From: Polaribacter haliotis
Lineage (GTDB): Bacteria > Bacteroidota > Bacteroidia > Flavobacteriales > Flavobacteriaceae
Direction of reading: 5' to 3'
Length of the DNA: 64,000 nt
Assembly: GCF_014784055.1 (NCBI RefSeq)
Contig: NZ_CP061813.1
Location: 3,358,001 to 3,422,000 of the forward strand
Below are positions 17,131 to 26,541 of the stretch, piece by piece. The notes under the pieces were generated by a model. That model did not search any database and was not told where the DNA came from. It was given only the letters and a program-made list of their open reading frames with translations. Made by a program: the position numbers and the translations under genes. Each line of letters starts with the position of its first letter. The stretch's first letter is position 1.

Positions 17131-17847
17131 ATGAATAATATTAATTGTCTTATTGTAGATGACGAACCTGTTGCAAGAGGGATTTTGGAATCTTATGTAG
17201 CAAAGATTCCTAATTTAAAATTGATAAAATCTTGTAAAAATGCCATGGAAGCTTTTGATGTTTTGCATCAAGAAAAAATAGATTTGGTTTTTTTAGATAT
17301 TAATATGCCAGAAATTTCTGGATTGTCTTTGGCAAAATCTATTAATAAGAATTCTAAAATTATTTTTACAACTGCACACAGAGAATATGCATTGGAAGGT
17401 TTCGACTTACAAGCTATCGATTATTTATTGAAGCCAATTTCTTTCGAACGTTTTTTCCAAGCAGTAAATAAGTCTTTTGGTGTTTTTAAAAACGAGACTA
17501 AAAATCAGGAAATTATCCCAGAAACCACTAAAAATGAATTTATTTTTGTGCGTTCAGAAAGAAAAATGATTAAAATTGTTTTTGATGAAATTTTATATGT
17601 CGAAAGCCTTTCCGATTATATTAAAATTCATTTGAAAGATAAAATAATCGTAACAAGAGAAACGATTACAAATATTGAAAAGAAACTGCCAACACAACGT
17701 TTTTTAAGAATTCATCGTTCGTTTATTGTAAACATTAGTTGTATAGATTCGTACACTAATGAGTTTGTAGAAATTGGAAAAAACGCAATTTCCATCAGCA
17801 GAACTTATAAAGAAAATGTACTTACAAAGTTGACAGAAATTTCCTAG
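17131..17847 (+). CDS. LytTR-family response regulator
   Basis: The 238-residue protein has a receiver domain (about 4-115) with the acidic pair DDE (10-12) and the phosphorylation site in LVFLDINMPEISG (Asp about 54). A C-terminal LytTR DNA-binding domain (about 137-238) shows FVRSERKMIKI, ILYVESLSDYIKIH and RIHRSFIVNI. It is coupled to the kinase at 16080 with 1-bp spacing. No autoregulatory LytTR site was identified. Targets are unknown; the mevalonate operon starts 33 bp downstream. Confidence 0.92.
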   Translation: MNNINCLIVDDEPVARGILESYVAKIPNLKLIKSCKNAMEAFDVLHQEKIDLVFLDINMPEISGLSLAKSINKNSKIIFTTAHREYALEGFDLQAIDYLLKPISFERFFQAVNKSFGVFKNETKNQEIIPETTKNEFIFVRSERKMIKIVFDEILYVESLSDYIKIHLKDKIIVTRETITNIEKKLPTQRFLRIHRSFIVNISCIDSYTNEFVEIGKNAISISRTYKENVLTKLTEIS

Positions 17848-17864
17848 AAATAGTTTTATCTTTA
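17830..17864 (+). promoter_or_regulatory. Possible promoter for the mevalonate operon
   Basis: TTG (17830-17832) and TATCTTTA (17857-17864) are 24 nt apart, slightly beyond the usual 17-23 nt, and the -7 box has one mismatch. It overlaps the end of the LytTR gene and lies 16 nt before the mvaD start. Confidence 0.35.
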
Positions 17865-17880
17865 CAGCAAATTTTAGACT

Positions 17881-18960
17881 TTGAGTACAAAACAATTTAT
17901 TCCAAAATCAGCTTTAAAAAATATCGAAAAAGCAATTTTTTCATGGCAAACACCAAGTAATATTGCTTTGGTAAAATATTGGGGAAAAAGCAATCCGCAA
18001 TTACCAAAAAATGCTTCAATCAGTTTTACGTTAGATAATTGTCATACAATTACCACTATCGATTTTGAAAAGAAAGAAATATCTGAAAATGTAGATTTCA
18101 ATCTTTTTTTCGAGGGAAAACAAAAAGACGAATTCAAGCCTAAAATTGCAGAATTTTTCAAAAGAGTAGCCGATTATTGTCCCTATATTTTTGAATATAA
18201 AATGACAATTAATTCAGAAAATTCTTTCCCTCATTCGAGTGGAATTGCATCTTCAGCAAGTGGTTTAAGTGCGATTGCAATGTGTTTAATGAGTTTAGAA
18301 AAAGAATTAAATTCAGATTTATCATTAGAATTTATCAATAAAAAAGCATCATTTTTAGCAAGATTAGGTTCAGGAAGCGCGAGTAGAAGTGTAGAAGGGC
18401 CTTTGGTTGTTTGGGGAAGTCATCCAGAAATCGAAGGAAGCTCAGATTTATTTGGGGTTAAATTCCCACACAAAGTACATTCGATTTTCGAAAACTATCA
18501 AGATGCAATTTTGTTGGTAGATAAAGGAGAAAAGCAAGTTTCAAGTACTGTTGGGCATAATTTAATGACCAATCATCCATATGCAGAAAATAGATTTGTA
18601 CAAGCAAATGATAATTTAGGGAAATTATCAGAAATTCTTCAAAATGGAGATATAAAAGCATTTGTAAATTTAGTAGAAAGTGAAGCATTAACGTTGCATG
18701 CAATGATGATGACTAGTAATCCTTACTTCATTTTAATGAAACCAAATACACTGGAAATTATTAATAAAATTTGGAGTTATCGTCAAGAAAATAATAGCAA
18801 TATTTGTTTCACATTAGATGCTGGAGCTAATGTACATGTTTTGTATCCGTTATCGGAAAAAGAAGCTGTTAATCAATTTATTGAGAATGAGTTGGCTAAT
18901 TATTGTCAGAAAAAACAGTATATTTATGATTCCGTTGGTTTTGGAGCAAAACAGCTTTAA
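17881..18960 (+). CDS. mvaD: Diphosphomevalonate decarboxylase
   Basis: This GHMP-fold enzyme decarboxylates mevalonate 5-diphosphate to isopentenyl diphosphate using ATP, the last step of the classical mevalonate pathway. The start carries PSNIALVKYWGKS (about 25-37), the characteristic substrate-binding motif; the ATP loop is SSGIASSASGLSAIA (about 119-133) and SGSASRSV follows. Length 359 aa fits. The first codon is TTG (17881). It heads a run of mevalonate and isoprenoid genes, showing that this bacterium uses mevalonate rather than MEP for isoprenoids, as known for Flavobacteriia. Confidence 0.92.
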   Translation: MSTKQFIPKSALKNIEKAIFSWQTPSNIALVKYWGKSNPQLPKNASISFTLDNCHTITTIDFEKKEISENVDFNLFFEGKQKDEFKPKIAEFFKRVADYCPYIFEYKMTINSENSFPHSSGIASSASGLSAIAMCLMSLEKELNSDLSLEFINKKASFLARLGSGSASRSVEGPLVVWGSHPEIEGSSDLFGVKFPHKVHSIFENYQDAILLVDKGEKQVSSTVGHNLMTNHPYAENRFVQANDNLGKLSEILQNGDIKAFVNLVESEALTLHAMMMTSNPYFILMKPNTLEIINKIWSYRQENNSNICFTLDAGANVHVLYPLSEKEAVNQFIENELANYCQKKQYIYDSVGFGAKQL

Positions 18961-18981
18961 CCAATTTTATTAAATCGGTTT

Positions 18982-19386
18982 ATGAAAATTACGTCTATCT
19001 TATTTTTTCTATTATTCAGTTTTTTTGCAACTGATTTTGCTGCGCAAGAAAAAATTTGGTTTGATGTAAATAGTAATGTTACTACAAAAGAAAAAGCAGT
19101 TTATTATAGATTAGTTTCTTCTAATAAAAATGAAAAGCAACAAATTATAGACTATTATATTTCTGGTAAAAAAGCTAAAGAATTTTCTTTTGTTAAAGGG
19201 AAAGAAAATGGAAAATATTCTGAATTTTATAGTTCTGGAGAATTAAAAACTATTGGGAAATTTGATAACGGTCGAAGAGATGGTGTTTGGAAAACCTATT
19301 ATAAAAACGGAAAAATAAAAGAAAAAGGGAAATATAATAAAGGTGAGAAAGTTGGTGTTTGGAAGATTTACTACAAAAACGACTAA
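18982..19386 (+). CDS. YwqK-like MORN-type repeat protein (secreted)
   Basis: This 134-residue protein has a signal peptide (MKITSILFFLLFSFFATDFAAQ). The C-terminal half has three short repeats of the form G-x-W-x-x-Y-x-x-x-G-x-x-x-x-x-G (KENGKYSEFYSSGELK, RRDGVWKTYYKNGKIK, EKVGVWKIYYKND). These are the YwqK/MORN_2-type repeats that databases call a toxin-antitoxin antitoxin family, though no toxin is adjacent and I doubt that role here. It lies inside the mevalonate operon, 21 bp after mvaD and 54 bp before the kinase gene. Function unknown. Confidence 0.75.
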   Translation: MKITSILFFLLFSFFATDFAAQEKIWFDVNSNVTTKEKAVYYRLVSSNKNEKQQIIDYYISGKKAKEFSFVKGKENGKYSEFYSSGELKTIGKFDNGRRDGVWKTYYKNGKIKEKGKYNKGEKVGVWKIYYKND

Positions 19387-19413
19387 CTAATTTACTATTA
19401 AGTTTTTAATTCG

Positions 19414-19421
19414 TATTTTTG
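19414..19421 (+). promoter_or_regulatory. Candidate internal -7 box before the mevalonate kinase gene
   Basis: TATTTTTG fits TAnnTTTG and lies 19 nt before the ATG at 19441. No good -33 element was found, so this may be a weak internal promoter. Confidence 0.4.
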
Positions 19422-19440
19422 CAATACTATTTAAAGAAAA

Positions 19441-20367
19441 ATGAAAGGACCATTATTTTATGCTAAAATTCTTCTTTTTGGAGAATATGGAATTATAAAA
19501 GATTCTAAAGGTTTAGCAATTCCATTTAACGCCTATAGAGGTGCACTAAAATCATCTAAAAACCTTACTGGAAAAGCACAAATTTCTAACGAAAACTTAA
19601 ATCGTTTTTATAAACATTTGGCTTCTTTAAAATCAAATGAAGTTAGCTTTAATTTAAAGGCTTTTAAAGAAGATATTGATAATGGAATGTATTTCGATTC
19701 TTCAATTCCACAAGGTTATGGAGTTGGTAGTTCTGGTGCATTAGTTGCTTCGATTTACGATAAATACGCAGCAGATAAAATTACTGTTTTAGAAAATTTA
19801 ACAAGAGACAAATTGTTAAAATTAAAACAGATATTTTCTTTAATGGAATCTTTTTTTCATGGAAAAAGCTCTGGCTTAGATCCTTTAAATAGTTATTTAA
19901 GTTTACCGATTTTAATAAATTCTAAAGAAAATATAGAACCTGCAGGAATTCCATCTCAAAAAGAAGGAAAAGGAGCCGTTTTCTTATTAGATTCAGAGCA
20001 AATTGGCGAAACAGAACCAATGGTAAACATCTTTATGAATAAGATGAAAAACGAAGGTTTTAGAAAAATGATTAGCGAAGATTTCGCAACTACTACAGAT
20101 GCTTGTATTGAAGATTTCTTACAGGGAAATGTAAAATCTTTATTTGGAAATGTAAAATCATTATCTAAGTTAGTGCTTAAAAATTTCAAACCGATGATTC
20201 CTACTGCTTTTCATAAAGTTTGGGAAAATGGAATCGCAACAAACGATTACTACTTAAAACTTTGTGGTTCTGGTGGTGGAGGTTATATTTTAGGTTTTAC
20301 GGAAGATTATGAAAAAGCTCAAAAAAGTTTAAAAGACTACAAATTAGAATTAGTTTATAGATTCTAA
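19441..20367 (+). CDS. Mevalonate kinase (GHMP family)
   Basis: The 308-residue enzyme has the GHMP start KILLFGEYGII (about 9-19), the ATP-binding loop PQGYGVGSSGALVASIY (about 91-107) and the third motif LCGSGGGGYILGF (about 278-290). Together with mvaD just upstream this points to mevalonate kinase, which makes mevalonate 5-phosphate. Related GHMP kinases (phosphomevalonate kinase) cannot be excluded by sequence alone. No second GHMP kinase is in the window. It lies 11 bp upstream of the prenyltransferase gene, in the same direction. Confidence 0.8.
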   Translation: MKGPLFYAKILLFGEYGIIKDSKGLAIPFNAYRGALKSSKNLTGKAQISNENLNRFYKHLASLKSNEVSFNLKAFKEDIDNGMYFDSSIPQGYGVGSSGALVASIYDKYAADKITVLENLTRDKLLKLKQIFSLMESFFHGKSSGLDPLNSYLSLPILINSKENIEPAGIPSQKEGKGAVFLLDSEQIGETEPMVNIFMNKMKNEGFRKMISEDFATTTDACIEDFLQGNVKSLFGNVKSLSKLVLKNFKPMIPTAFHKVWENGIATNDYYLKLCGSGGGGYILGFTEDYEKAQKSLKDYKLELVYRF

Positions 20368-20378
20368 ATAAAGTCTTT

Positions 20379-21296
20379 ATGATTCCCTCAAAAGCAAAAC
20401 AAATTACACTTAAATTCTTTAGTTTATTTTCGGCTGTAAGAGGTTATAATATTATAGTTCTTGTAGTTGCACAATATTTAGCTGCCATTTTTATTTTTTC
20501 TCCAACAAAATATTTAAGAGAAGTTATTTTCGATTTACACCTATTGTATTTAGTGTTGGCCTGCGTTTTTGTAATTGCTGGTGGCTATATTATCAATAAT
20601 TTTTACGATGCAAAAGTCGATAAAATCAATAGGCCTCTAAAAGCAGGTTTAGATAGTTATGTAAAACAATCTACAAAACTGAGGCTTTATTTTTTATTAA
20701 ATTTTATTGGTTTTGGTTTCGGAATTTTAATTTCTTGGAGGGCTGCATTGTTTTTTGCAGTTTATATTTTCGGAATTTGGTTATATTCTCATAAGTTGAA
20801 AAGATATCCATTTATTGGTGTAATTTCTGCAACTGTGTTAACAGTTTTACCATTTTTTGCGGTATTTGTTTATTATGGAAATTTTTCAAAAATAATTTTT
20901 GTGCATGCAAGTTTCTTGTTTTTGGTAATTATGGTACGCGAATTAATTAAAGATTTAGAGAACATGAAAGGAGCTTTAGCAAATAATTATGCTACTTTTC
21001 CAGTGGTTTATGGAGAAAAAAAGACAAAACAATTTTCTGTCTTATTATTAATTTTAACTGTGTTTCCAATTGCAATTTTATTAAATTATGCCTCATTAAG
21101 TTACATGCAATATTACTTTTATTTTGCTTTAATTATTTTGATTTTCGTTGGTTTCTATCTCTGGAAATCTATTTCCAAAAACCAATATAGAATGTTACAT
21201 AACACCTTGAAACTACTTTTGTTTATTGGTGTTTTGTGTTTAATTTTTATTGATACTTCATTGCTTTTAGAGAAGGTGATTAATAGATTAAATTAA
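20379..21296 (+). CDS. UbiA-family prenyltransferase (geranylgeranylglycerol-phosphate geranylgeranyltransferase-like)
   Basis: A 305-residue membrane protein with about eight hydrophobic segments. The first Asp-rich motif of UbiA enzymes is clear: NNFYDAKVDKINRP (about 82-95, N-x-x-x-D-x-x-x-D) binding Mg-diphosphate. A second Asp motif lies around RELIKDLENMKG. Databases commonly label flavobacterial members as geranylgeranylglycerol-phosphate geranylgeranyltransferase, an ether-lipid enzyme of archaea; menaquinone or heme prenylation would be alternatives. Its position directly behind mevalonate genes fits a prenyl-diphosphate consumer. Confidence 0.8.
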   Translation: MIPSKAKQITLKFFSLFSAVRGYNIIVLVVAQYLAAIFIFSPTKYLREVIFDLHLLYLVLACVFVIAGGYIINNFYDAKVDKINRPLKAGLDSYVKQSTKLRLYFLLNFIGFGFGILISWRAALFFAVYIFGIWLYSHKLKRYPFIGVISATVLTVLPFFAVFVYYGNFSKIIFVHASFLFLVIMVRELIKDLENMKGALANNYATFPVVYGEKKTKQFSVLLLILTVFPIAILLNYASLSYMQYYFYFALIILIFVGFYLWKSISKNQYRMLHNTLKLLLFIGVLCLIFIDTSLLLEKVINRLN

Positions 21297-21378
21297 ACAA
21301 AAAGCTAATCTTTATTCTTTGTTTTACAGACGAAGAAATCTTGATTCTCTTATAGAGTATTAATATTCAAGAAATAAC

Positions 21379-21386
21379 TACCTTTG
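21379..21386 (+). promoter_or_regulatory. Candidate -7 box for the pseudouridine synthase gene
   Basis: TACCTTTG matches TAnnTTTG 16 nt before the ATG at 21403, within the 106-bp gap after the prenyltransferase gene. The -33 element is not clear. Confidence 0.5.
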
Positions 21387-21402
21387 CAAAAATTTAATTA
21401 TA

Positions 21403-22272
21403 ATGAAATCAGATAGAAACTCGTCGAGAGGACGACAAGAAGGTAAGAAAAGTACACCTCTAAGTCGCAAAAGAAAAAAACCAACTGCAACTTCTAAGGA
21501 GTCAGGAGCTCCAAGAAAAGAATACAAAAAGATTAAGGAAGCTCCAAAAGCTGACGAATCTGCAGGAATTCGTTTAAACAAATACATTGCGAACTCAGGA
21601 ATTTGCTCTAGAAGAGAAGCAGATACTTATATTGAACATGGAAGTGTAGAGGTAAATGGAAAGTTAGTAACTGAAATGGGTTACAAAGTACAAGCAAATG
21701 ATATTGTAAAATTCGATGGAACTTCAATTACTCCAGAGCAAAAAAAGTACGTGCTGTTAAACAAGCCAAAGAATTATATTACAACAATGGATGATGATCG
21801 TGGAAGAAAAACGGTTATGGAGTTAATTGCAAATGCTTCAAAAGAAAGAATTTATCCAGTGGGGCGTTTAGATAGAAATACAACAGGTTTATTATTATTC
21901 ACAAATGATGGAGATTTAGCTAAAAAACTAACGCATCCAAAGCATAATGTAAGAAAATTATACCATGCTTCTTTAGATAAAAAACTAGATTTAAGAGATT
22001 TAGAAAAGTTAAGAGGAGATGTTGTTATTGAGGGTAAAAAAGTATTTATCGATGCAATTTCATATGTAGATGGAGAACCAAAAAGTGAAGTTGGAATCGA
22101 AATACATTCAGGAAGAAACAGAATTGTTCGTAAAATTTTCGAACATGTTGGTTATAAGGTTAATAAATTAGACAGAGTAATTTTTGCTGAATTAACAAAG
22201 AAAAATTTACCAAGAGGAAGATGGAGAGAGTTAACGAATCAAGAAGTTAGCAACCTTCAAATGTTGAAATAA
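21403..22272 (+). CDS. RluB/RsuA-type 23S rRNA pseudouridine synthase
   Basis: The 289-residue protein starts with a basic, Ser/Lys-rich tail of about 45 residues (not part of the fold), then an S4 RNA-binding domain (about 52-98: IRLNKYIANSGICSRREAD). The catalytic domain carries GRLDRNTTGLLLFTNDGDL (about 166-184) with the catalytic Asp, followed by KLYHASLDK. It isomerises uridine in rRNA (RluB, RluE, RluF or RsuA type; exact target not readable). It ends at a good terminator and converges with the hut operon. Confidence 0.9.
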   Translation: MKSDRNSSRGRQEGKKSTPLSRKRKKPTATSKESGAPRKEYKKIKEAPKADESAGIRLNKYIANSGICSRREADTYIEHGSVEVNGKLVTEMGYKVQANDIVKFDGTSITPEQKKYVLLNKPKNYITTMDDDRGRKTVMELIANASKERIYPVGRLDRNTTGLLLFTNDGDLAKKLTHPKHNVRKLYHASLDKKLDLRDLEKLRGDVVIEGKKVFIDAISYVDGEPKSEVGIEIHSGRNRIVRKIFEHVGYKVNKLDRVIFAELTKKNLPRGRWRELTNQEVSNLQMLK

Positions 22273-22295
22273 TTTTTTCAACTTAAAAAATATAA

Positions 22296-22329
22296 GCCTT
22301 TTAGAAATCAAATTCTAAAAGGTTTTTTT
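22296..22329 (+). terminator. Terminator after the pseudouridine synthase gene
   Basis: CCTTTTAGAA (22297-22306) pairs with TTCTAAAAGG (22313-22322), followed by seven T. The stem also lies just past the hutG stop on the other strand, so it may end both transcripts. Confidence 0.8.
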
Positions 22330-23293
22330 ATGCGTTTAAAACGATAAAATCAACCAATTTTGCAGCTAAACCTGCAGTATTATTATCTATGTCAAAATCT
22401 GGGTTTAATTCTGCAATATCACAGGAAACTACTTTTTTACTTTCGAATAAAAATTCCAAAGTTTTGTACACAAAATTTGGACTAAAACCAAGTGGAGAAG
22501 GAGCACTTACGCCAGTTGCAAATGCAGATGAAAAACCATCTAAATCAATTGTAATATATAAGTAGTCTGCTTTTTTAATAAAGGAAGTCAGTTTGTTTTT
22601 TAAACTTTCAGTAAACGTTTCACATTCTAAATTAGAAACATAGGAAACGTTATTTTTATCAGCAATTTCAAATAATTCTTTAGTGTTCGATTGTTGTTGA
22701 ATTCCAATCGCAAAATAAGAAGCCTCTTTATATTCTGATAAAATTTGATTAAAAGGAGTGCCTGAATTTGGTAGCGTTTCAACAGTTCTTAAATCGAAAT
22801 GCGCATCAAAATTGATAATTCCTATGTTGTTTTTTGTAGAATCTTTCAAAGCATCTTTAATTCCTGAAAAATTCGCATAGGCAATATCATGTCCACCTCC
22901 AATTGCAATTGGTAATACTTTATTTGAAATTAGTTTGCTAATGGATTTTGAAAGTGCTTTTTGGCAATCTTCTAAATGATCATCAAAACAAATTATATCT
23001 CCAAAATCAACAATATTTTTATTGTTGAAATGAATTGGAATTTTTCCTAATTTATTTCGAACACTTGCTGGACCTTTTCTTGCACCAATTCTTCCTTGAT
23101 TTCTTCGAACACCTTCATCGCAAGAATAGCCAATCAATCCAATATTTATTTCTGCATCAAAATTTTCATTTTCAATATTAGAAACCGTTATATTTTGATA
23201 CCAATATTGATTTTCAAGTACTGTTTTTCTACCAGTCCAATCTTTTTGATTTCCAGCAGTATAATCAACTTTTAAATGATTGAAAAAACTCAT
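22328..23293 (-). CDS. hutG: Formimidoylglutamase
   Basis: HutG hydrolyses N-formimidoyl-L-glutamate to glutamate and formamide, the last step of the histidine pathway. It is a ureohydrolase-fold (arginase family) enzyme: the metal-binding motifs IGGGHDIAYANF (about 128-139), IINFDAHFDLR (about 156-166) and ITIDLDGF (about 244-251) carry the His and Asp ligands of two Mn ions. Length 321 aa fits. It is the last gene of the hut operon, 11 bp after hutI. Confidence 0.92.
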   Translation of the reverse strand: MSFFNHLKVDYTAGNQKDWTGRKTVLENQYWYQNITVSNIENENFDAEINIGLIGYSCDEGVRRNQGRIGARKGPASVRNKLGKIPIHFNNKNIVDFGDIICFDDHLEDCQKALSKSISKLISNKVLPIAIGGGHDIAYANFSGIKDALKDSTKNNIGIINFDAHFDLRTVETLPNSGTPFNQILSEYKEASYFAIGIQQQSNTKELFEIADKNNVSYVSNLECETFTESLKNKLTSFIKKADYLYITIDLDGFSSAFATGVSAPSPLGFSPNFVYKTLEFLFESKKVVSCDIAELNPDFDIDNNTAGLAAKLVDFIVLNA

Positions 23294-23304
23294 AATTACG
23301 ATTT

Positions 23305-24537
23305 TTAAATTTCTTTTCCTTTTAAAAAGACTTTCTCAATTTTATGATTTCCAAAAGAATAGGGAATAAAATTATAAGAATTAATTTCTTTTGTCAAAAT
23401 TAAATTTGCCAATTTCCCTTTTGTAATAGAACCCACTTTATTTTGAGAATTCATAGCATAAGCACCATTAATTGTCGCTGCATTTATGGCTTCTTCTGGT
23501 GTCATTTTCATTTTAACACAAGCAGTAGCAACAACAAAATTCATATTTCCAGAAGGTGAAGAACCAGGATTGTAATCTGTCGCCAATGCTAAAGGTAAAC
23601 CAGCGTCAATCATTTTTCTTGCAGGCGTATAAGGAATGCTCAAAAAAAACGAACAAGCTGGCAAAGCTACTGGCATTGTTTTGGTGTTTTTCAAAACATT
23701 GATATCTTCTGTTCTCATCTCCTCTAAATGATCCACAGAAAGCGCTTGGTTTTTCACGCCAATTTGTATACCTCCAATAGCTGTAAACTGGTTGACATGA
23801 ATTTTTCCAGTAAGCCCATATTTTTTTCCAGCTTCTAAAATTTGTTGGGCGTCTTCCACAGAAAAATAACTAGTTTCACAAAAAATATCTATAAAATCTG
23901 CCAAATTTTCTTTTTTAATGGTTGGTAGAATATCGTCAATTAACATTTGTAAATAACCACTTTTGTTGTTTTTATATTCGGCAGGAACAGCGTGTGCACC
24001 TAAAAAAGTAGCTTTTATTTCAATAGGATAACTCTCTTTTAATTTTTTGATGACTCTTAGCATTTTTAATTCGGCTTCTTTCGTTAAGCCATAACCCGAT
24101 TTAATTTCGACAGCACCAGTTCCTAATTGAATAATTTCTTCCAAACGAACTTTACTTTGGTTGTATAATTCCTCTTCCGAAGTTAGTTGTAGTTTTTTTG
24201 CTGAATTTAAAATTCCACCACCATTATTAGCGATTTCTTCGTAGGAAAATCCGTTTATTCTATCGACAAACTCATCTTCTCTATTGCCAGCAAAAACCAA
24301 ATGCGTATGAGAATCACACCAAGAAGGTAAAATCATTTTTCCTGTTGCATCAATCGTTTTTATATCATTTTTTGGGCAATCTTTCATGTTACCAAAATCT
24401 GAAATCAATCCATTTTCAACCAATAAAAAAGCGTTTTTTATGGTTGGTAAAATGCTCATTTCTTTTCCTGAGAGAAAATCGACATGTTTTTCTCTAACCT
24501 GAATTAATTCTTTGATATTTTTAAAAAGGAGCTTCAT
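23305..24537 (-). CDS. hutI: Imidazolonepropionase
   Basis: HutI opens the imidazolone ring to N-formimidoyl-glutamate. This metal-dependent amidohydrolase has the motif SHTHLVFAGNRE (about 75-86) at the first strand, a later metal His in FLGAHAVP, HVNQFTAIGG with the substrate-binding His, and the Asp in ALATDYNPGSSPS (about 327-339). Length 410 aa matches. Its start overlaps the stop of hutU by one base (TAATG), showing translational coupling. Confidence 0.94.
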   Translation of the reverse strand: MKLLFKNIKELIQVREKHVDFLSGKEMSILPTIKNAFLLVENGLISDFGNMKDCPKNDIKTIDATGKMILPSWCDSHTHLVFAGNREDEFVDRINGFSYEEIANNGGGILNSAKKLQLTSEEELYNQSKVRLEEIIQLGTGAVEIKSGYGLTKEAELKMLRVIKKLKESYPIEIKATFLGAHAVPAEYKNNKSGYLQMLIDDILPTIKKENLADFIDIFCETSYFSVEDAQQILEAGKKYGLTGKIHVNQFTAIGGIQIGVKNQALSVDHLEEMRTEDINVLKNTKTMPVALPACSFFLSIPYTPARKMIDAGLPLALATDYNPGSSPSGNMNFVVATACVKMKMTPEEAINAATINGAYAMNSQNKVGSITKGKLANLILTKEINSYNFIPYSFGNHKIEKVFLKGKEI

Positions 24538-26534
24538 TAAAATAATTCTTTTAAAAGATTTTCTTCCACTAAGTTAGGTAAAGTAATTTTTAAATTTGGC
24601 GTTCTTTCCATTTCTCTTTTAATTGCAAAAATAGCTTCATCGTTTCTTGCCCAACTTCTTCTTGCGATTCCGTTGTTAACATCATAAAAAAGCATGTTTT
24701 TTAATTTTTCTTCTGCTTCTTTTGTGCCATCTAACAACATTCCAAAACCACCATTAATTACTTCTCCCCAGCCAACACCACCTCCATTATGGATGGAAAC
24801 CCAAGTTGCGCCTCTAAAACTGTCTCCAATAACATTATGGATTGCCATATCTGCTGTGAATTTACTTCCATCATAAATATTAGAAGTTTCTCTAAAGGGA
24901 GAGTCTGTTCCACTCACATCATGATGGTCTCTTCCTAAAATTACAGCACCGATTTCGCCTTTTTCAATAGCATTATTAAAAGCTGTGGCTATTTTTACAC
25001 GACCTTCTGCATCTGCATATAAAATTCTTGCTTGCGAACCCACCACCATTTTATTGTCTTTCGCATTTTTAATCCAAGTGATATTATCTTGCATTTGCAA
25101 CTGAATTTCTTTAGGAGAATTCTCCATAATTTCTTGCAAAACATTGGCAGCGATTTCGTCTGTTTTGTCTAAATCTTCTGTTTTTCCAGACGCACAAACC
25201 CATCTAAAAGGCCCAAAACCATAATCGAAACACATTGGTCCTAAAATATCTTGAACGTAAGAAGGGTATTTAAAATCGATATTATTTTCTGCCATTACAT
25301 TCGCACCAGCTCTGGAAGCTTCCAGTAAAAAAGCGTTTCCATAATCAAAAAAGTAGGTTCCTTTTTTAGTGTGATTATTTATAGACTTAGCATGTCTTCG
25401 TAAAGATACTTGCACTTTTTCTTTAAAAAGCTCGGGGTTTTCTCTTATTAAAACATTGGATTCCTCATAAGATAAATTTGCAGGATAATAACCTCCAGTC
25501 CAAGGAATGTGTAGAGATGTTTGGTCTGAGCCAATATGAATAAAAATATTTTCTTTGTCGAAACGTTCCCAAACATCAATAATATTTCCAATAAATGCGA
25601 TGGAAACGACTTCGTTATTTTGTTGTGCTTTTAAAGTTCTTTCAACTAATACATCAATATCATCAATTAATACATCTACCCAGCCTTGTTCGTATCTTTT
25701 TGTAGCTGCTTTTGGGTTTACTTCCGCACAAATTGTAATACAACCAGCAATATTTCCTGCCTTTGGTTGTGCACCACTCATGCCACCTAAACCAGCAGTT
25801 AAGAAGATTTTTCCATTCGGATTTTCATCTTTTTTTAAGATTTTCCTGAAAGCATTCATCACAGTAATGGTAGTTCCATGTACAATTCCTTGTGGGCCAA
25901 TGTACATAAAAGAACCAGCCGTCATTTGCCCATATTGAGAAACGCCCAACGCATTCATTTTCTCCCAATCATTTGGTTTCGAGTAATTTGGTATTACCAT
26001 TCCGTTTGTAACTACAACTCTTGGCGCGTTTTTAGAAGATGGGAATAAACCCATTGGATGCCCAGAATACAAATGCAAGGTTTGTTCATCTGTCATTTCT
26101 GCTAAATATTGCATTACTAAAAGATATTGTGCCCAATTTTGAAAAACGGCGCCATTTCCTCCATAAGTAATCAATTCTTCTGGATGCTGTGCAACATCAG
26201 GATTCAAATTATTTTGAATCATTAGCATAATTGCTGCAGCTTGTTGGGTTTTTGCTGGATATTCAGAAATATCTCGTGCAAATATTTTATAATTTGGTTT
26301 GAATCTGTACATATAAATTCGTCCAAATTCATTTAATTCATTCGCAAATTCAATAGATAATTCTTTATGCCAATCTTTTGGGAAATAACGTAGCGCATTT
26401 TTTATTGCCAATTGTTTTTCTACTAACGATAAAATATCTTTCCTTTTTGGCGCTCTATTTGCGTCTTTTGGATAGCTTTTTTTAGATGGAAGTTTTGTTG
26501 GAATTCCTTGTAAAATTTGTTTTTTGAAAGTCAT
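24537..26534 (-). CDS. hutU: Urocanate hydratase
   Basis: HutU converts urocanate to imidazolone propionate using tightly bound NAD. The length of 665 residues is larger than the Pseudomonas form (about 557), as in the long-type urocanases. Conserved blocks seen are ITYGGNGAVFQNWAQYL (about 103-119), SGHPMGLFPS, GIVHGTTITVMNAFRKIL, TAGLGGMSGAQPKAG and HNGGGVGWGEVINGG (about 594-608). The central block TAGLGGMSGAQ is the NAD-binding glycine-rich motif. It is the second gene of hutHUIG and starts 7 bp after the hutH stop. Confidence 0.95.
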   Translation of the reverse strand: MTFKKQILQGIPTKLPSKKSYPKDANRAPKRKDILSLVEKQLAIKNALRYFPKDWHKELSIEFANELNEFGRIYMYRFKPNYKIFARDISEYPAKTQQAAAIMLMIQNNLNPDVAQHPEELITYGGNGAVFQNWAQYLLVMQYLAEMTDEQTLHLYSGHPMGLFPSSKNAPRVVVTNGMVIPNYSKPNDWEKMNALGVSQYGQMTAGSFMYIGPQGIVHGTTITVMNAFRKILKKDENPNGKIFLTAGLGGMSGAQPKAGNIAGCITICAEVNPKAATKRYEQGWVDVLIDDIDVLVERTLKAQQNNEVVSIAFIGNIIDVWERFDKENIFIHIGSDQTSLHIPWTGGYYPANLSYEESNVLIRENPELFKEKVQVSLRRHAKSINNHTKKGTYFFDYGNAFLLEASRAGANVMAENNIDFKYPSYVQDILGPMCFDYGFGPFRWVCASGKTEDLDKTDEIAANVLQEIMENSPKEIQLQMQDNITWIKNAKDNKMVVGSQARILYADAEGRVKIATAFNNAIEKGEIGAVILGRDHHDVSGTDSPFRETSNIYDGSKFTADMAIHNVIGDSFRGATWVSIHNGGGVGWGEVINGGFGMLLDGTKEAEEKLKNMLFYDVNNGIARRSWARNDEAIFAIKREMERTPNLKITLPNLVEENLLKELF

Positions 26535-26541
26535 CTTAATT

